From JAFAHS01 sp046728175 (GTDB taxonomy: Bacteria; Desulfobacterota; Binatia; Binatales; Binataceae), in assembly GCA_046728175.1 (NCBI GenBank), contig JBKPEA010000026.1:6791-70790 (forward strand): a stretch of DNA of 64,000 nucleotides. The letters are read 5' to 3'. The notes beneath the pieces were generated by a model that saw nothing but the letters and a program-made list of their open reading frames with translations, searched no databases and was not told where the DNA came from. A program made the position numbers and the translations under genes. Shown one piece after another: positions 1-8,799 of this stretch (positions within the stretch are counted from its first letter, which is position 1; every line of letters starts with the position of its first letter).

Positions 1-626
1 AGATATGCCTCGAGACTTTTGAGCGTGGGTGGCATGCCGAAGCATTGCTCACCCGCGCCGAGATAGAATTTGAGGATGAGAGGCTCGGACAGCAAGCCTT
101 GATCCAGAAAGACGAAGGCTGCGCGCAAAAATCCAGGCTCGAAGATTTGCAAGCTCGGACGCAAGCCGAGTTCGCGCGACGTCTCCAGGAAATACCGACA
201 GGTCTCGTAGCTGTTCTGATATACAAACTTGGCCCCCCGGACTTTCTTCGATCGGCGATCGTAAGAAGCGAGGTTCACAGAACCGATGTCCGCGGCACCC
301 AAATCAGGCCGGGTTGCCGGATCCCTGGCGAGCTCGACGAAATGGCGGAAGCGCTCGGCCGCGGTGCCCTCGAAAGGAAAAGTCGGCCATAAGAGCGCGT
401 CGCACGACGCCCGCGCGCGCCGATACACTTCGGCATAGTAAGGAACGTCCTGCACCCAGCGACCGCTCCCAGGATCGCGAACATGGAAATGAATGAGCGC
501 AGCGCCTGCTCTGGCAGCCGCGATTGCATCGCCGGCGATTTCCTGAGGTGTGTAGGGAATGTTTCGATTCAGCTCGCGCGGCGCGTTACCGTTGATCGCG
601 GCCTCAATTATTATCGACCTGCCCAT
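1..626 (-). CDS. BKACE family (beta-keto acid cleavage enzyme, DUF849), 3' end cut by window edge
   Basis: The reading frame runs from ATG at 626 leftwards off the window with no stop, about 208 codons. The N-terminus (MGRSIIIEAAINGNAPRE) and the HFHVRD motif at residues 46-51 match the DUF849/Kce family. In that family two histidines at this place bind the catalytic zinc, and the enzyme condenses a beta-keto acid with acetyl-CoA to give acetoacetate and a CoA ester. The matching C-terminal zinc ligand lies outside the window. The substrate cannot be told from the sequence. The frame is intact, unlike the FadL-like gene beside it. Confidence 0.85.
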   Translation of the reverse strand, partial: MGRSIIIEAAINGNAPRELNRNIPYTPQEIAGDAIAAARAGAALIHFHVRDPGSGRWVQDVPYYAEVYRRARASCDALLWPTFPFEGTAAERFRHFVELARDPATRPDLGAADIGSVNLASYDRRSKKVRGAKFVYQNSYETCRYFLETSRELGLRPSLQIFEPGFLRAAFVFLDQGLLSEPLILKFYLGAGEQCFGMPPTLKSLEAY

Positions 627-745
627 GATTTGCCCTCGGCTTGAAAATGTTCCCTAGTAGGACTCGAAGGTCCGCAAAAGTCCAGCGACCGTTGCGCAGC
701 TTCCCCATTGTTCTAGTTCCGCGGGTTCGAACGGCCTATCTCGCG

Positions 746-1487
746 ACGCCTCCGTGCTTTAGGAATGGTCCGAGCCAGTTTGCCTGGCCAAAGCCGAATT
801 TGAAATCGACCGGTGAATCGTAGGTGAGGCCGATCCTGAGCTTGGGAGCGGGCCGCAGCAGGAAACCGATATTGCCGCCGAAGGCCTCATCCCAAGACTC
901 GATCGACAAGCCGCCGTCGCCAAACTTAGGGAGAATGTTGTTGATCTTGGCCTGGGTTTTGAAGCGAGCCACTGAGAAACTGAACCCAGCTCCGACCGAG
1001 AGCCAGTCGTTCACGCGTATGCGATATTCGGATTGACCTGCCCGGTTATCAACGAAGCATTCGTCAGGTAATAGCGCCCGACCCAGTTCAGAGAGTAGTC
1101 AGAGGCCAGGCAAAGTCTGAATAGAGGCGGCTCCAAGCCACAGGCGGTCGCTGAGCTTCTGCGCGTAAAATACACCGGCGATTGGAAAAAACAGGCCAGC
1201 GTTACCGCCGCCGCCTCCACCGCCCGGCACATCTGTTTTGGGCCTTCGATCGAAGTTGATGGGAGGCAGCATGGCCCCGCTCGTGATCATGAGCTGGGTG
1301 CGATAGAGCAGCGTCATTCCTGCGGGATTAGTGGCGACGGTCGACGCGTCGGCCGCCATCGCCGCCCGCCCGCGCTGGCCGTGCCGAGATCGGGCGCACC
1401 GGTTTCGTAAAGAGCAATGCCCGCGCCCCATGCGGGTTGAGAGAGCAAGAGCAGAATAGCCGCCGCAAATCGTGGACCGCTTCATGA
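746..1487 (-). pseudogene. FadL/OmpP1-type outer-membrane transporter, frameshifted and truncated
   Basis: Pieces of one protein are found in changing minus-strand frames. They are a signal peptide (RFAAAILLLLSQPAWGAG), then ALYETGAPDLGTASAG, then GRAAMAADASTVATNPAGM, then GNAGLFFPIAGVFYAQKLSD, then SDYSLNWVGRYYLTNAS, then NDWLSVGAGFSFSV and RIGLTYDSPVDFKFGFG. The order and motifs are those of OmpP1/FadL proteins, which move long-chain fatty acids or hydrocarbons across the outer membrane. At least four frame changes are needed to join them. The last part of the barrel (family length about 420-450 aa) is missing, so a stop is met near residue 250. This is a decayed gene rather than a working porin, unless the assembly is poor here. 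Confidence 0.8.
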
Positions 1488-1531
1488 CCGGCATCAGTCG
1501 CCCAATCTCTATTCAATTGCAGTGGGACCAA

Positions 1532-2180
1532 AGGGTCGTTTGAATTTCCGTGCCATACTCATTACTCGCGGGCCATAGATGAGGGCAAGAACAATCAGGT
1601 TGTTGACTGAAGAAGCACTCTGTTAGGAGGCGCACCGCAAACACGCCTATCCCTTTGGTGGATCATAACCAAAACAGATCTGCTTGCGGATTGAGCTCCC
1701 GGGCTGACCGCCCGAAATGTGAGTGTCCCGCGGCTCTGTCCGCTGCCGAAAGTTAGCCTTTGAAAGGTCCGCTTCCATCGGCGCGGCGAGGGCGAAGCCG
1801 TTCCTGAAAGCTCGGCTTCGTCGCAGGCGATGACGGCGAAACGGGATCTTGCGAGTGAAAACGCAGAATCCGAAGAACTGATTATCGCTGACTCCCCCCG
1901 CGTTTTCTGTCCCGTAGATGTCTTACGAGGCCGCCGGAACGGGACCCTGCTGATTGTGATGTTGGAACGTTTGGCAAAGCCACCTGCCCGGCAGCGGTCT
2001 CGTTCGACGAATCCGGTCGGAACGATGTGGCCAGTCGGAAGAGCTCATTCAAATGGCTGCGATTACCCGCACGCAATGTTCATGGCAGCCGGTACTGCCA
2101 AAAGTATGTGAACCTCGCCAACGAATGGAGAGGGCGCCTGAAGGCCCGCTCTCATAGCGGCAGAGAGGTGGCTGGACAAA
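1532..2180. other. Gene-free stretch between the FadL remnant and the TetR gene
   Basis: The short open frames here have no recognisable domain, no convincing ribosome site and no support from codon use. A small imperfect inverted repeat (ggcgaagccg at 1791-1800 and cggcttcgtc at 1813-1822) has no T-tract after it, so it is a poor terminator. The promoter of the TetR gene should lie at the right end. Confidence 0.5.
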
Positions 2181-2205
2181 CTGAATATTTTCTTCAAATA
2201 TTCAG
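2181..2205. promoter_or_regulatory. Perfect palindrome, likely TetR operator
   Basis: CTGAATATTT and AAATATTCAG are exact reverse complements separated by 5 nt (TCTTC). The second arm ends 2 nt before the ATG of the TetR gene at 2208. TetR-family repressors commonly bind such a palindrome over their own promoter. The site fills the place where a ribosome-binding site would be and none is visible, so the message may be leaderless. Autoregulation is an inference. Confidence 0.7.
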
Positions 2206-2207
2206 TC

Positions 2208-2849
2208 ATGAGCGCGGATGCTGCCTTGGAGTCGGTTCCACGTGCACGGATTATGGCCGCGGCACGAAAACGCTTCGAGAAATTCGGCTACCGCGCGACC
2301 AGCATCGCTCTCATCGCACGCGATGCGGGGATCGCGGTCGGAACCATCTATTTGTATTTCAAGAACAAGGAACAGATCCTGGTCGCCCTGTTTGACGAAT
2401 CCAATGCGCGCTGGATGGCCGAGGCCGAGCGCGCTGCGAACCAGCCAGGCAGCGCCGAAGAGCGTCTCCTGCGTGTCGCGCAGGCAAGCATGGAGCGCAC
2501 CCAGCGCGACCAACTTCTGCGTGCGGTTATGAACCGCGACCTCGAGATGATCCTGGCCCCGCTCTGTGAAGAATTCCGGGACAAGGTGCTCCGCCACAAC
2601 GTCGAGGTGATGGCGGATGTCATCCGCGATGGAGTGCGCTCCGGGGAACTCCGCTCAACCGACCCGGAAAAGACCGCTTTTATCCTCTGGACGACGGCGG
2701 ACGCGCTATTCCTGCAAAAGCAATTCCGCTACGAGGAACTTCTGCCGACATACGTTGGGATTGTAAGAGACGGGCTGCGCAATCCTGAAAACCTTAGCAT
2801 CGAAGTTCGAGCGAGCCGAAACAGGACCAAGCGCGAGGATACAAAATGA
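2208..2849 (+). CDS. TetR/AcrR family transcriptional regulator
   Basis: The protein has 213 aa. Residues of about 12-60 form the TetR helix-turn-helix: RIMAAARKRFEKFGYRATS, then IARDAGIAVGTIYLYFKNKE, with the typical G-T-I-Y-x-Y-F-K-N-K signature. The rest is an all-helical ligand-binding and dimer domain that gives no clue to the inducer. The stop codon overlaps the next start (ATGA at 2846-2849), so it is co-transcribed and probably translationally coupled with the serine hydrolase. The 25-bp palindrome just upstream is its likely operator. Confidence 0.92.
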   Translation: MSADAALESVPRARIMAAARKRFEKFGYRATSIALIARDAGIAVGTIYLYFKNKEQILVALFDESNARWMAEAERAANQPGSAEERLLRVAQASMERTQRDQLLRAVMNRDLEMILAPLCEEFRDKVLRHNVEVMADVIRDGVRSGELRSTDPEKTAFILWTTADALFLQKQFRYEELLPTYVGIVRDGLRNPENLSIEVRASRNRTKREDTK

Positions 2850-4393
2850 GAAACCGGTTTCGTCTCGTCCTCAGCTTCTTCGTTTGCACGGCGGCCTGCC
2901 TGGTGAGCGGGTCGTACGCAGCGGCCGGGCCCTGGGGTAATCCAACCTATCTATACCGCTACATCTTCTGGGGCCTTCGTGAGGAGTGGTCGCCGTCCAA
3001 TGCCTACAAGATGTTCCCCTACCGCACGATCGAGACGCAGCCGCCTCCTTATCAGTTCCCGCGCGCGACGACGGGAGCGCTGCCGGCCGAAGTCGAGTAC
3101 AAAGACGGCGAGTCGACCCGGCGCATTGCGCTCGACCAGTTGCTCGAATCCAGCGATACGCATGCCTTCATCGTGCTGAAGGATGGCAAGCTGGTCGACG
3201 AGCGCTATCTCAACGGTTATCAGCGTGACTCGATCTGCATCTCGCGGTCCGTCGCGAAGTCGTTCACTTCCGCTCTGGTCGGCATCGCAATCGACGAAGG
3301 CTACATCAAGGGACTCGACGATCCGATCACCGACTACCTGCCCGAACTGAAAGACCGCGGTTTCGGTGCGATTACGATTCAGAATCTGCTCACGATGGCA
3401 TCGGGCATCCGTTACCGAATTGCCGAGCTGCCGTGGGATGAAGACGCGCTGTACTTTCTCTATCCGAACTCAAGAGAAATGCTGCTCTATGACACGGAAA
3501 TCGCGGAGCCTCCGGGCCAGACCTTCCACTATACGGACTTCAACGTGGGTCTGCTCGCGATAATCATCGAGCGCACGACACATCGAACGCTCAGCGACTA
3601 TCTGCAGGAGAAAATCTGGAAGCCGATCGGAATGGAGTATTCGGCGCTCTGGAGCATCGACAGCGAGGAGGACGGCTTCGAACTGTCGCATGTGGCCCTC
3701 AACGCGCGCGCCATCGACTTTGCGAAGTTCGGCGAGCTCTTTCTCGACAACGGCAGATGGAATGGCAGGCAGATCATCTCGAAGAAATGGGTGCGTGAAT
3801 CAACCGCACCCGACCCGACCGACCATCGTCCATGGGAAACCTATGAACCATGGGCGGAGGCCGGTGGCTATTATAAATACTTCTGGTGGGGCGAAGTGGG
3901 CGCGCGCGGTGAGTATGTCTACTCGGCGATCGGCCGCTGGGGCCAGTTTATTTTCGTGGCTCCCAGAGCGAATGTGGTGATTGTGCGCACCGGCGGCAGG
4001 TTCGGCGTCGACCAGCTGCAGTGGCTCGAGGTGTTTCAGTATATAGCGACTTCGCTGAGCCGTGGAGCTGCAGTGTCGCCGTCCGCTTCCGCCACCTTTC
4101 GCAGATCAATCCGCGGTCGGGTTGATGAGGGCGAAATCGCCTGCCCCAGCGGTTCACGATCGGGCGCTTTCAGGGGCCCGGCCAAGCGCCAACCGGAGCC
4201 GTACGTCGAGTTCGGTACGCAGAGTACCCTTTCACGGAAGGCCGGGCGCGACAGCGGCTACCGTGAACCGTTTGGGGCGGGCGCCGGAGAACGTGTGGCG
4301 CACGGTGGGATGTTTATTGACGACCCGTTCGGGTTGCTGAGATCATCACCGCAAGAGCCCGACCTACTGTTCCGGAGACTGTCGCGCTCGTAA
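2846..4393 (+). CDS. Beta-lactamase-fold serine hydrolase, exported, with odd C-terminal tail
   Basis: The protein has 515 aa and an N-terminal signal peptide ending near residue 25. It has the class C beta-lactamase/esterase fold: the S-x-x-K catalytic motif is S135-V-A-K138 and the tyrosine motif is Y229-T-D, followed by a typical YSAIGRWGQFIFVAP region. These enzymes hydrolyse esters, amides or peptidoglycan-like bonds; the substrate here is unknown. The family normally ends near the segment WLEVFQYIATSL (about residue 400). The roughly 110 residues after it are low-complexity and arginine/serine rich and resemble out-of-frame translation, so the natural stop may have been lost by an indel near 4060-4080. 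It is coupled to the TetR gene. Confidence 0.85.
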   Translation: MRNRFRLVLSFFVCTAACLVSGSYAAAGPWGNPTYLYRYIFWGLREEWSPSNAYKMFPYRTIETQPPPYQFPRATTGALPAEVEYKDGESTRRIALDQLLESSDTHAFIVLKDGKLVDERYLNGYQRDSICISRSVAKSFTSALVGIAIDEGYIKGLDDPITDYLPELKDRGFGAITIQNLLTMASGIRYRIAELPWDEDALYFLYPNSREMLLYDTEIAEPPGQTFHYTDFNVGLLAIIIERTTHRTLSDYLQEKIWKPIGMEYSALWSIDSEEDGFELSHVALNARAIDFAKFGELFLDNGRWNGRQIISKKWVRESTAPDPTDHRPWETYEPWAEAGGYYKYFWWGEVGARGEYVYSAIGRWGQFIFVAPRANVVIVRTGGRFGVDQLQWLEVFQYIATSLSRGAAVSPSASATFRRSIRGRVDEGEIACPSGSRSGAFRGPAKRQPEPYVEFGTQSTLSRKAGRDSGYREPFGAGAGERVAHGGMFIDDPFGLLRSSPQEPDLLFRRLSRS

Positions 4394-4398
4394 TTCCT

Positions 4399-5325
4399 GT
4401 GCTCGTACATCTCGACACCGATATCGGCGGCGACACTGATGATGTGTTTGCCTTGGCGATGCTGCTGCGATCGAGCGGGGTCGAGATCGCGGGCATTTCG
4501 ACCAGCACCGAGATCGGCGGAAAGCGTGCCGCGATGGCGCGATATGTGATGCGCCTGGCGAACAATAAGAGTATTCCGGTCACGCCCGGCGCTGAGGGTA
4601 AGCTCGGACCTTCTCCATGGCCAATTCTGCCGGAGCTCCCGCCGGAGCGCCTATTCTGGCCCGATGGGCTTGACCCGGTGCGCGGCAGACCCGGCGAGGT
4701 GATCGATCTCCTCGATGCAAACATCACCAGAGGCGCAACGGTAATCGCAATCGGCCCGCTGACAAATCTAGCCGCTTACGAAGCAATTCGCCCGGGGCGA
4801 CTCGCTACCGTTCCCGTGTTCATTTGTGGTGGCTGGATAAACTTCGCGCGCGACGGTTTTCCCCAATGGAGTTCGGAGGTTGATTACAACATCCAGCAAG
4901 ACCAAGAAGCTTCTCGGCTGGTTATCAGCCGATGCGCGCCGACGCTGATCCCGATTTCTATCACCGCCGAGGTATTTCTGCGCGAGGCCGACTTGCCGAG
5001 GCTGGAAGCCGAAGGTCCGCTCGGCCGGCTGATCGCGCATCAGGCGAAATTACAGGCGGCATACGAGAAGAAGCAGGAATACGGACGGCAGTTTTCGCTG
5101 CTGCCCGATGACTTGCTCAATTTCCACTATGATCCGTTGACTTGCGCGGCGGCAGTCGGATGGGACGGAATCGAGGTGTGCGATCTATCAATCGCATTGG
5201 ACAACCGCGACGGCTTTATTTCGATGCGTCGCGATTCGAACGGAGTGCCGGTTCGATTCGCGACGGCGGTGGATGGGCCTCGATTCAATCGCGATTGGCT
5301 CGATGTGGTGACATCGCGAAGGTGA
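4399..5325 (+). CDS. Inosine-uridine preferring nucleoside hydrolase family protein
   Basis: The protein has 308 aa, starts at GTG, and lies 5 nt after the serine hydrolase. The N-terminal LDTDIGGDTDD is the calcium/ribose-binding aspartate cluster of the nucleoside N-ribohydrolase family, which cleaves the N-glycosidic bond of ribonucleosides. AIGPLTNLA is a second family motif. Near the C-terminus the usual HDPLA signature reads HYDPL, so a tyrosine sits directly before the conserved aspartate where the catalytic histidine of purine/inosine hydrolases is usual. Specificity may therefore differ. There is no signal peptide, so it is probably cytoplasmic. Confidence 0.85.
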   Translation: MLVHLDTDIGGDTDDVFALAMLLRSSGVEIAGISTSTEIGGKRAAMARYVMRLANNKSIPVTPGAEGKLGPSPWPILPELPPERLFWPDGLDPVRGRPGEVIDLLDANITRGATVIAIGPLTNLAAYEAIRPGRLATVPVFICGGWINFARDGFPQWSSEVDYNIQQDQEASRLVISRCAPTLIPISITAEVFLREADLPRLEAEGPLGRLIAHQAKLQAAYEKKQEYGRQFSLLPDDLLNFHYDPLTCAAAVGWDGIEVCDLSIALDNRDGFISMRRDSNGVPVRFATAVDGPRFNRDWLDVVTSRR

Positions 5326-5640
5326 TGTTGGCTCGCACTTGCGCTGCCAATCGCTCCACCAAGCATATCGGTCTCAGCAGGGGTTGGTTGTGAGGCGGTG
5401 TCGAAGGCAGATTTTGGCGATTTTGGCCATTTCAAAATAGGTGTCGGTTACAGGACCTTCGCCACCGCGGTGAGCGCTCTCACACCGAGTGGAGGCGGCT
5501 CGAGCGCTTCCCTCGGACTAGTCCGTCGCTGACCTACGCCGCTTCCGTCGGAGTGCAGTAGTCGAAACGGCACTGCTTCGCGAGCTCGAGGGACAAAAAC
5601 AGCTCGCTGCTTTGAGAGCACCGCCTTCAGTGGCGAGGAA
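5326..5640. other. Gene-free stretch with a 12-bp perfect palindrome
   Basis: No supported gene. CGGACTAGTCCG at 5514-5525 is a perfect 12-bp palindrome of a kind often used as a repressor operator, about 115 nt before the next gene. Nothing else is recognisable. Confidence 0.4.
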
Positions 5641-6435
5641 GTGCATACGATGTTTCGCGACTACACCATTGTTCTCTGGCTGTTGAAGCTCGGCGGTTTG
5701 ATCAATCTGTACTTCCTGGCGAACACGCCCCTGCTTCCGCGAGCCGAGGCGGATGCGCACATCGTCCTGCCGGCGCAAATTCTCTTTGCCGTGTCAGCCT
5801 ATCGATGCCTTTTCCCAGTACGTTACGAGCACAACGTGGTGTTTCACGATTCCATCTTCTCTTCGATCTTTTTGACGCGGTTGTTCGCGACATTTAGTGA
5901 AATCGCGTACATCTTTCTCTTTTCTCACGTCCTTCGCCTGCTCAACACTGCGCGCGTGGAATGGGTGATCGCCCTTTCCTGGCTGATGGTTGCCCAGGTC
6001 GTGGTCAGCCAGGGCTTCGTGTGGGCCGCCATCCTGACTGAGCGGCTTAAGCTCTACTACTACGAGGAACTGGGCTGGGCCCTCATTTTCTTGGCGAACA
6101 CGATTGCCAGCGCATACCTGTACCTGACCGTACGCGCGCCCGGGGGCCGGGCAGTTCTTCTGCAGCTGAACCTGCTTTTCGGCATGGTGTATCTGCCCTG
6201 GCAGGTCATTCACCTGACAACCTTGCGAGCGAATGCGAGGAAGATCAGTGGGAAGGCGGGAGCCGGCTCGCCGTCGATTTTGATCGGGCTGAAGCGGGCG
6301 GTGCGGGTGAAGACCATACGAACCGATTCGGATTCCTGGGGTGGATTTATCGGTCTGACTTGGATGACGGCTTACTGGGCAACGGTGATTCCGATGTGGG
6401 TGTACTACATCGTCCGGGTGCTTTGTCAGCGTTGA
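5641..6435 (+). CDS. Multi-pass membrane protein of unknown function
   Basis: The protein has 264 aa with about seven hydrophobic segments, for example IVLWLLKLGGLINLYFL at the start and WMTAYWATVIPMWVYYIV at the end. The start is GTG at 5641, and ATG at 5650 is an alternative. I do not recognise a named family. The central segment YRCLFPVRYEHNVVFHDS has charged and aromatic residues that look conserved rather than random, and a basic loop (RANARKISGKAGAG) lies between the last two membrane segments. It stands alone between the nucleoside hydrolase and the VOC gene. That it is a real protein is supported by the clear alternation of membrane spans and short loops. Confidence 0.7.
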   Translation: MHTMFRDYTIVLWLLKLGGLINLYFLANTPLLPRAEADAHIVLPAQILFAVSAYRCLFPVRYEHNVVFHDSIFSSIFLTRLFATFSEIAYIFLFSHVLRLLNTARVEWVIALSWLMVAQVVVSQGFVWAAILTERLKLYYYEELGWALIFLANTIASAYLYLTVRAPGGRAVLLQLNLLFGMVYLPWQVIHLTTLRANARKISGKAGAGSPSILIGLKRAVRVKTIRTDSDSWGGFIGLTWMTAYWATVIPMWVYYIVRVLCQR

Positions 6436-6569
6436 ACTCGGAACCAAGGCCTGCGCACTATGGGCACCCGACCGATACCGAACTGGAAAGACCGCTGCGA
6501 GCGATTGCCGCGATGCCCGCATCGATCTATGGTCACATGAAAGACTCCCACATTTCGAGGAGACGCATC

Positions 6570-7163
6570 ATGAGCGGTAATGCGGGCAATAGCACATCGA
6601 AAAAAATCGTTCCCGCCAAATTCGCGCATGCGGTTCTGCGCACCAACAAGTTCAAGCAGATGGTCGATTGGTACAAGACTGTGTTGCAGGCCGAGGTTGT
6701 GTTCGAGAACCAGATGCTCGCTTTCATGACCTACGACGACGAGCATCATAGGCTTGCGATCGCCGCGTTTCCGGGCATCGAGGATCGTGCGCCCCGCGCA
6801 GCCGGCCTCGATCATCTGGCGTACACCTATGCAAACCTGGGCGACCTGGTCGCGACCTACGAGAGACTCAAGGCGGCGGGCATCACGCCGGTGGTACCGA
6901 TCAATCACGGCCTGACGCTGTCGATGTACTATCGGGATCCCGACGGCAATAAGGTTGAATTGCAAATCGACAATTTCGCGACCGTTGAGGAGCTGAAGGG
7001 ATTCTTTCGTAGCAATGACTTCTCGAAAAATCCCATCGGGGTAAGCTTCGATCCCGACGAACTCGCGCGCCAGTACCATGCCGGCGTTCCCGAATCCGAA
7101 CTGAAGAGGTATCGGCCTGAGAACGGACTTAATCCCAACGTTATGCGCGACATGGCAAGGTGA
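6570..7163 (+). CDS. VOC-superfamily protein resembling extradiol (biphenyl-diol type) dioxygenases
   Basis: The protein has 197 aa from ATG 6570, which has the purine-rich ribosome site CGAGGAG at 6556-6562. The open frame runs further upstream but over the end of the membrane protein. It has a single glyoxalase/extradiol-dioxygenase fold. The three metal ligands of the 2-His-1-carboxylate triad appear in order: H in KFAHAVLRT, H in GLDHLAYTY, E in NKVELQIDNF. The sequence YYRDPDGNKVEL is the classic C-terminal signature. It could be a ring-cleaving dioxygenase or a related VOC enzyme. About 45 residues follow the fold (SNDFSKNPIGVSFDPDEL) and are typical of a subgroup annotated as biphenyl-2,3-diol dioxygenase-like. 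Confidence 0.85.
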   Translation: MSGNAGNSTSKKIVPAKFAHAVLRTNKFKQMVDWYKTVLQAEVVFENQMLAFMTYDDEHHRLAIAAFPGIEDRAPRAAGLDHLAYTYANLGDLVATYERLKAAGITPVVPINHGLTLSMYYRDPDGNKVELQIDNFATVEELKGFFRSNDFSKNPIGVSFDPDELARQYHAGVPESELKRYRPENGLNPNVMRDMAR

Positions 7164-7561
7164 CCGAAGGCACACTCCCGGCCGCTGGCAGGACGGGTCG
7201 CTCGCGCTTGCAATGGAGGCAGCAATTCAGCCCCGGAAGGCTCCCTTCAACAAACCGCACCTCGAAACGGCGGCGAACTAAATTTGGGAGTCTCGTCGAC
7301 CTGTCGGCAGTCTTTTTAACCAAACCTGGCTCGCGATGAGGCCGAAAGGTCCGGCTAGCTGGCTGTGGTTGCCGGGCGATGCGCTCTCGTTGCACCTCAG
7401 CCTAGATGGGCCGCAACGTCACGTGTCGAGGCGAGGGCCCCCAACGGCCACCCTGGCCGTACTGCCAAGCAGATGCTGAAGGCTGGATGGCTGCGGGTCC
7501 CTCGGCCTGATCGCAGTTCGGCGCAGCGCACGTGATCGTTGGGCGCTGGCGAATTGTGAAG
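7164..7561. other. Gene-free stretch upstream of the ATPase gene
   Basis: No supported coding region. The base composition changes to AT-rich only at the right end, where the long inverted repeat begins. Confidence 0.5.
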
Positions 7562-7617
7562 TATAAGGAACTTATGCTATCTTAGCCTCAATAGATAAGA
7601 TTCCTAAGTTCCCTATA
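7562..7617. promoter_or_regulatory. Long imperfect inverted repeat in front of the ATPase gene
   Basis: The left arm (7562-7584) is TATAAGGAACTTA plus TGCTATCTTA. The right arm (7596-7617) is TAAGATTCCTAAG plus TTCCCTATA. The reverse complement of the right arm matches the left arm at the outer TATA, at the GGAACTTA core and at the inner TCTTA. The spacer is 11 nt and the gene starts 9 nt later at 7627. This may be a two-half-site operator over an AT-rich promoter. The much lower GC than the surroundings also fits a promoter. Confidence 0.6.
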
Positions 7618-7626
7618 AATCCACAC

Positions 7627-8799
7627 ATGGATCCTCGCAGGAACCCTTACGCGCCTGGCGCCGGAACGCCACCGCCCGAGCTGGCTGGTCGAGACGATCT
7701 GCTCGAGCGCGCCGCAATCGCGCTGGATAGGATTCGCGCAGGTCGAGCTGCGCGCAGTCTGATTCTCCACGGGTTGCGGGGCGTCGGAAAGACCGTACTG
7801 CTGAATCGAATAGAAACCGACGCCGAGGCACGGGGTCTCGCGTGCGTGAGGGTCGAGGCCCCCGAGGATAGGTCGTTGCCTGCCCTTTTAACCCCGGTTC
7901 TGCGCGTTGCCCTGCTGCGTCTCGATCGCGGCAAACGGAGGCGGGCCAACCTCGCAAGAGCGGGCAGGGCGCTTGCCGGATTCGCGAAAGCTCTCAAGGT
8001 CAAGTATCGGGACATCGAGGTCAGCACGGACTTCGAACCGGAGCGGGGCCTTGCCGACAGCGGAGATCTCGATACCGATCTGACCGATCTCCTTGCTTCC
8101 GTTGGCGCCGCGGCGCGTGAGTACCACACCGGTGTTGTGCTGTTCATCGATGAACTTCAATACGTGCACGAGGACCAACTCGCGTCTTTGATCAGAGCTC
8201 TGCACAGCGCGAGCCAGCGTCAGCTTCCGATGACGATGCTTGCGGCCGGCCTGCCGCAGTTGATTGGTCAGATGGGTCGCGCGAAGTCGTACGCGGAAAG
8301 GCTTTTTGAGTTCGTCCTGATCGATCGCTTGGATGACAACTCCGCGCGGGCTGCGCTATCGATTCCGGCAGAAAAAGAGGGGGTTGCTTTCGCGCCCGAG
8401 GCGATCGCCGAAATTCTACGTCATACGATGGGATACCCCTATTTTCTCCAGGAATGGGGGAGACACGCCTGGAATGTCGCGCAGACCTCACCGATATCGC
8501 GAGCGGACGCTCGGCGCGCGACCATCTTGGCTCTCGCCGAGTTGGACGCCGGTTTTTTCCGGGTTCGCTTCGATAGGCTGACGCCCACGGAAAAGCACTA
8601 TCTACGTGCGATGGCAGAGCTCGGTCCCGGACCCCATCGCTCCGGAGATATTGCGGAACGACTCGGGAAAAGCGTAACCAGCGTAGCGCCAGTGCGGAGT
8701 GAGCTGATTGCCAAAGGCATGATCTACAGCCCGGCCCATGGAGATACCGCGTTCACGGTCCCGCTCTTCGACGGGTTCATGAAGAGAATCGTGTCGTGA
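7627..8799 (+). CDS. Stand-alone AAA/STAND-like ATPase with C-terminal winged helix
   Basis: The protein has 390 aa. It opens with PELAGRDDLLERA, a typical lead-in of the AAA_16/Cdc6-like group. Walker A is G49-LRGVGKT-56 and Walker B is VVLFIDE with D175 and E176. The segment MTMLAAGLPQLIGQMG matches the sensor-1 region. A C-terminal part from about residue 325 (LTPTEKHYLRAMAEL, SGDIAERLGKS) reads as a winged helix that could bind DNA. Such ATPases occur as isolated genes in many bacteria and their role is unknown. Candidate roles are regulation, defence or replication-like DNA handling. The strong inverted repeat upstream fits self-regulation. No nuclease or toxin partner is next to it. Confidence 0.8.
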   Translation: MDPRRNPYAPGAGTPPPELAGRDDLLERAAIALDRIRAGRAARSLILHGLRGVGKTVLLNRIETDAEARGLACVRVEAPEDRSLPALLTPVLRVALLRLDRGKRRRANLARAGRALAGFAKALKVKYRDIEVSTDFEPERGLADSGDLDTDLTDLLASVGAAAREYHTGVVLFIDELQYVHEDQLASLIRALHSASQRQLPMTMLAAGLPQLIGQMGRAKSYAERLFEFVLIDRLDDNSARAALSIPAEKEGVAFAPEAIAEILRHTMGYPYFLQEWGRHAWNVAQTSPISRADARRATILALAELDAGFFRVRFDRLTPTEKHYLRAMAELGPGPHRSGDIAERLGKSVTSVAPVRSELIAKGMIYSPAHGDTAFTVPLFDGFMKRIVS

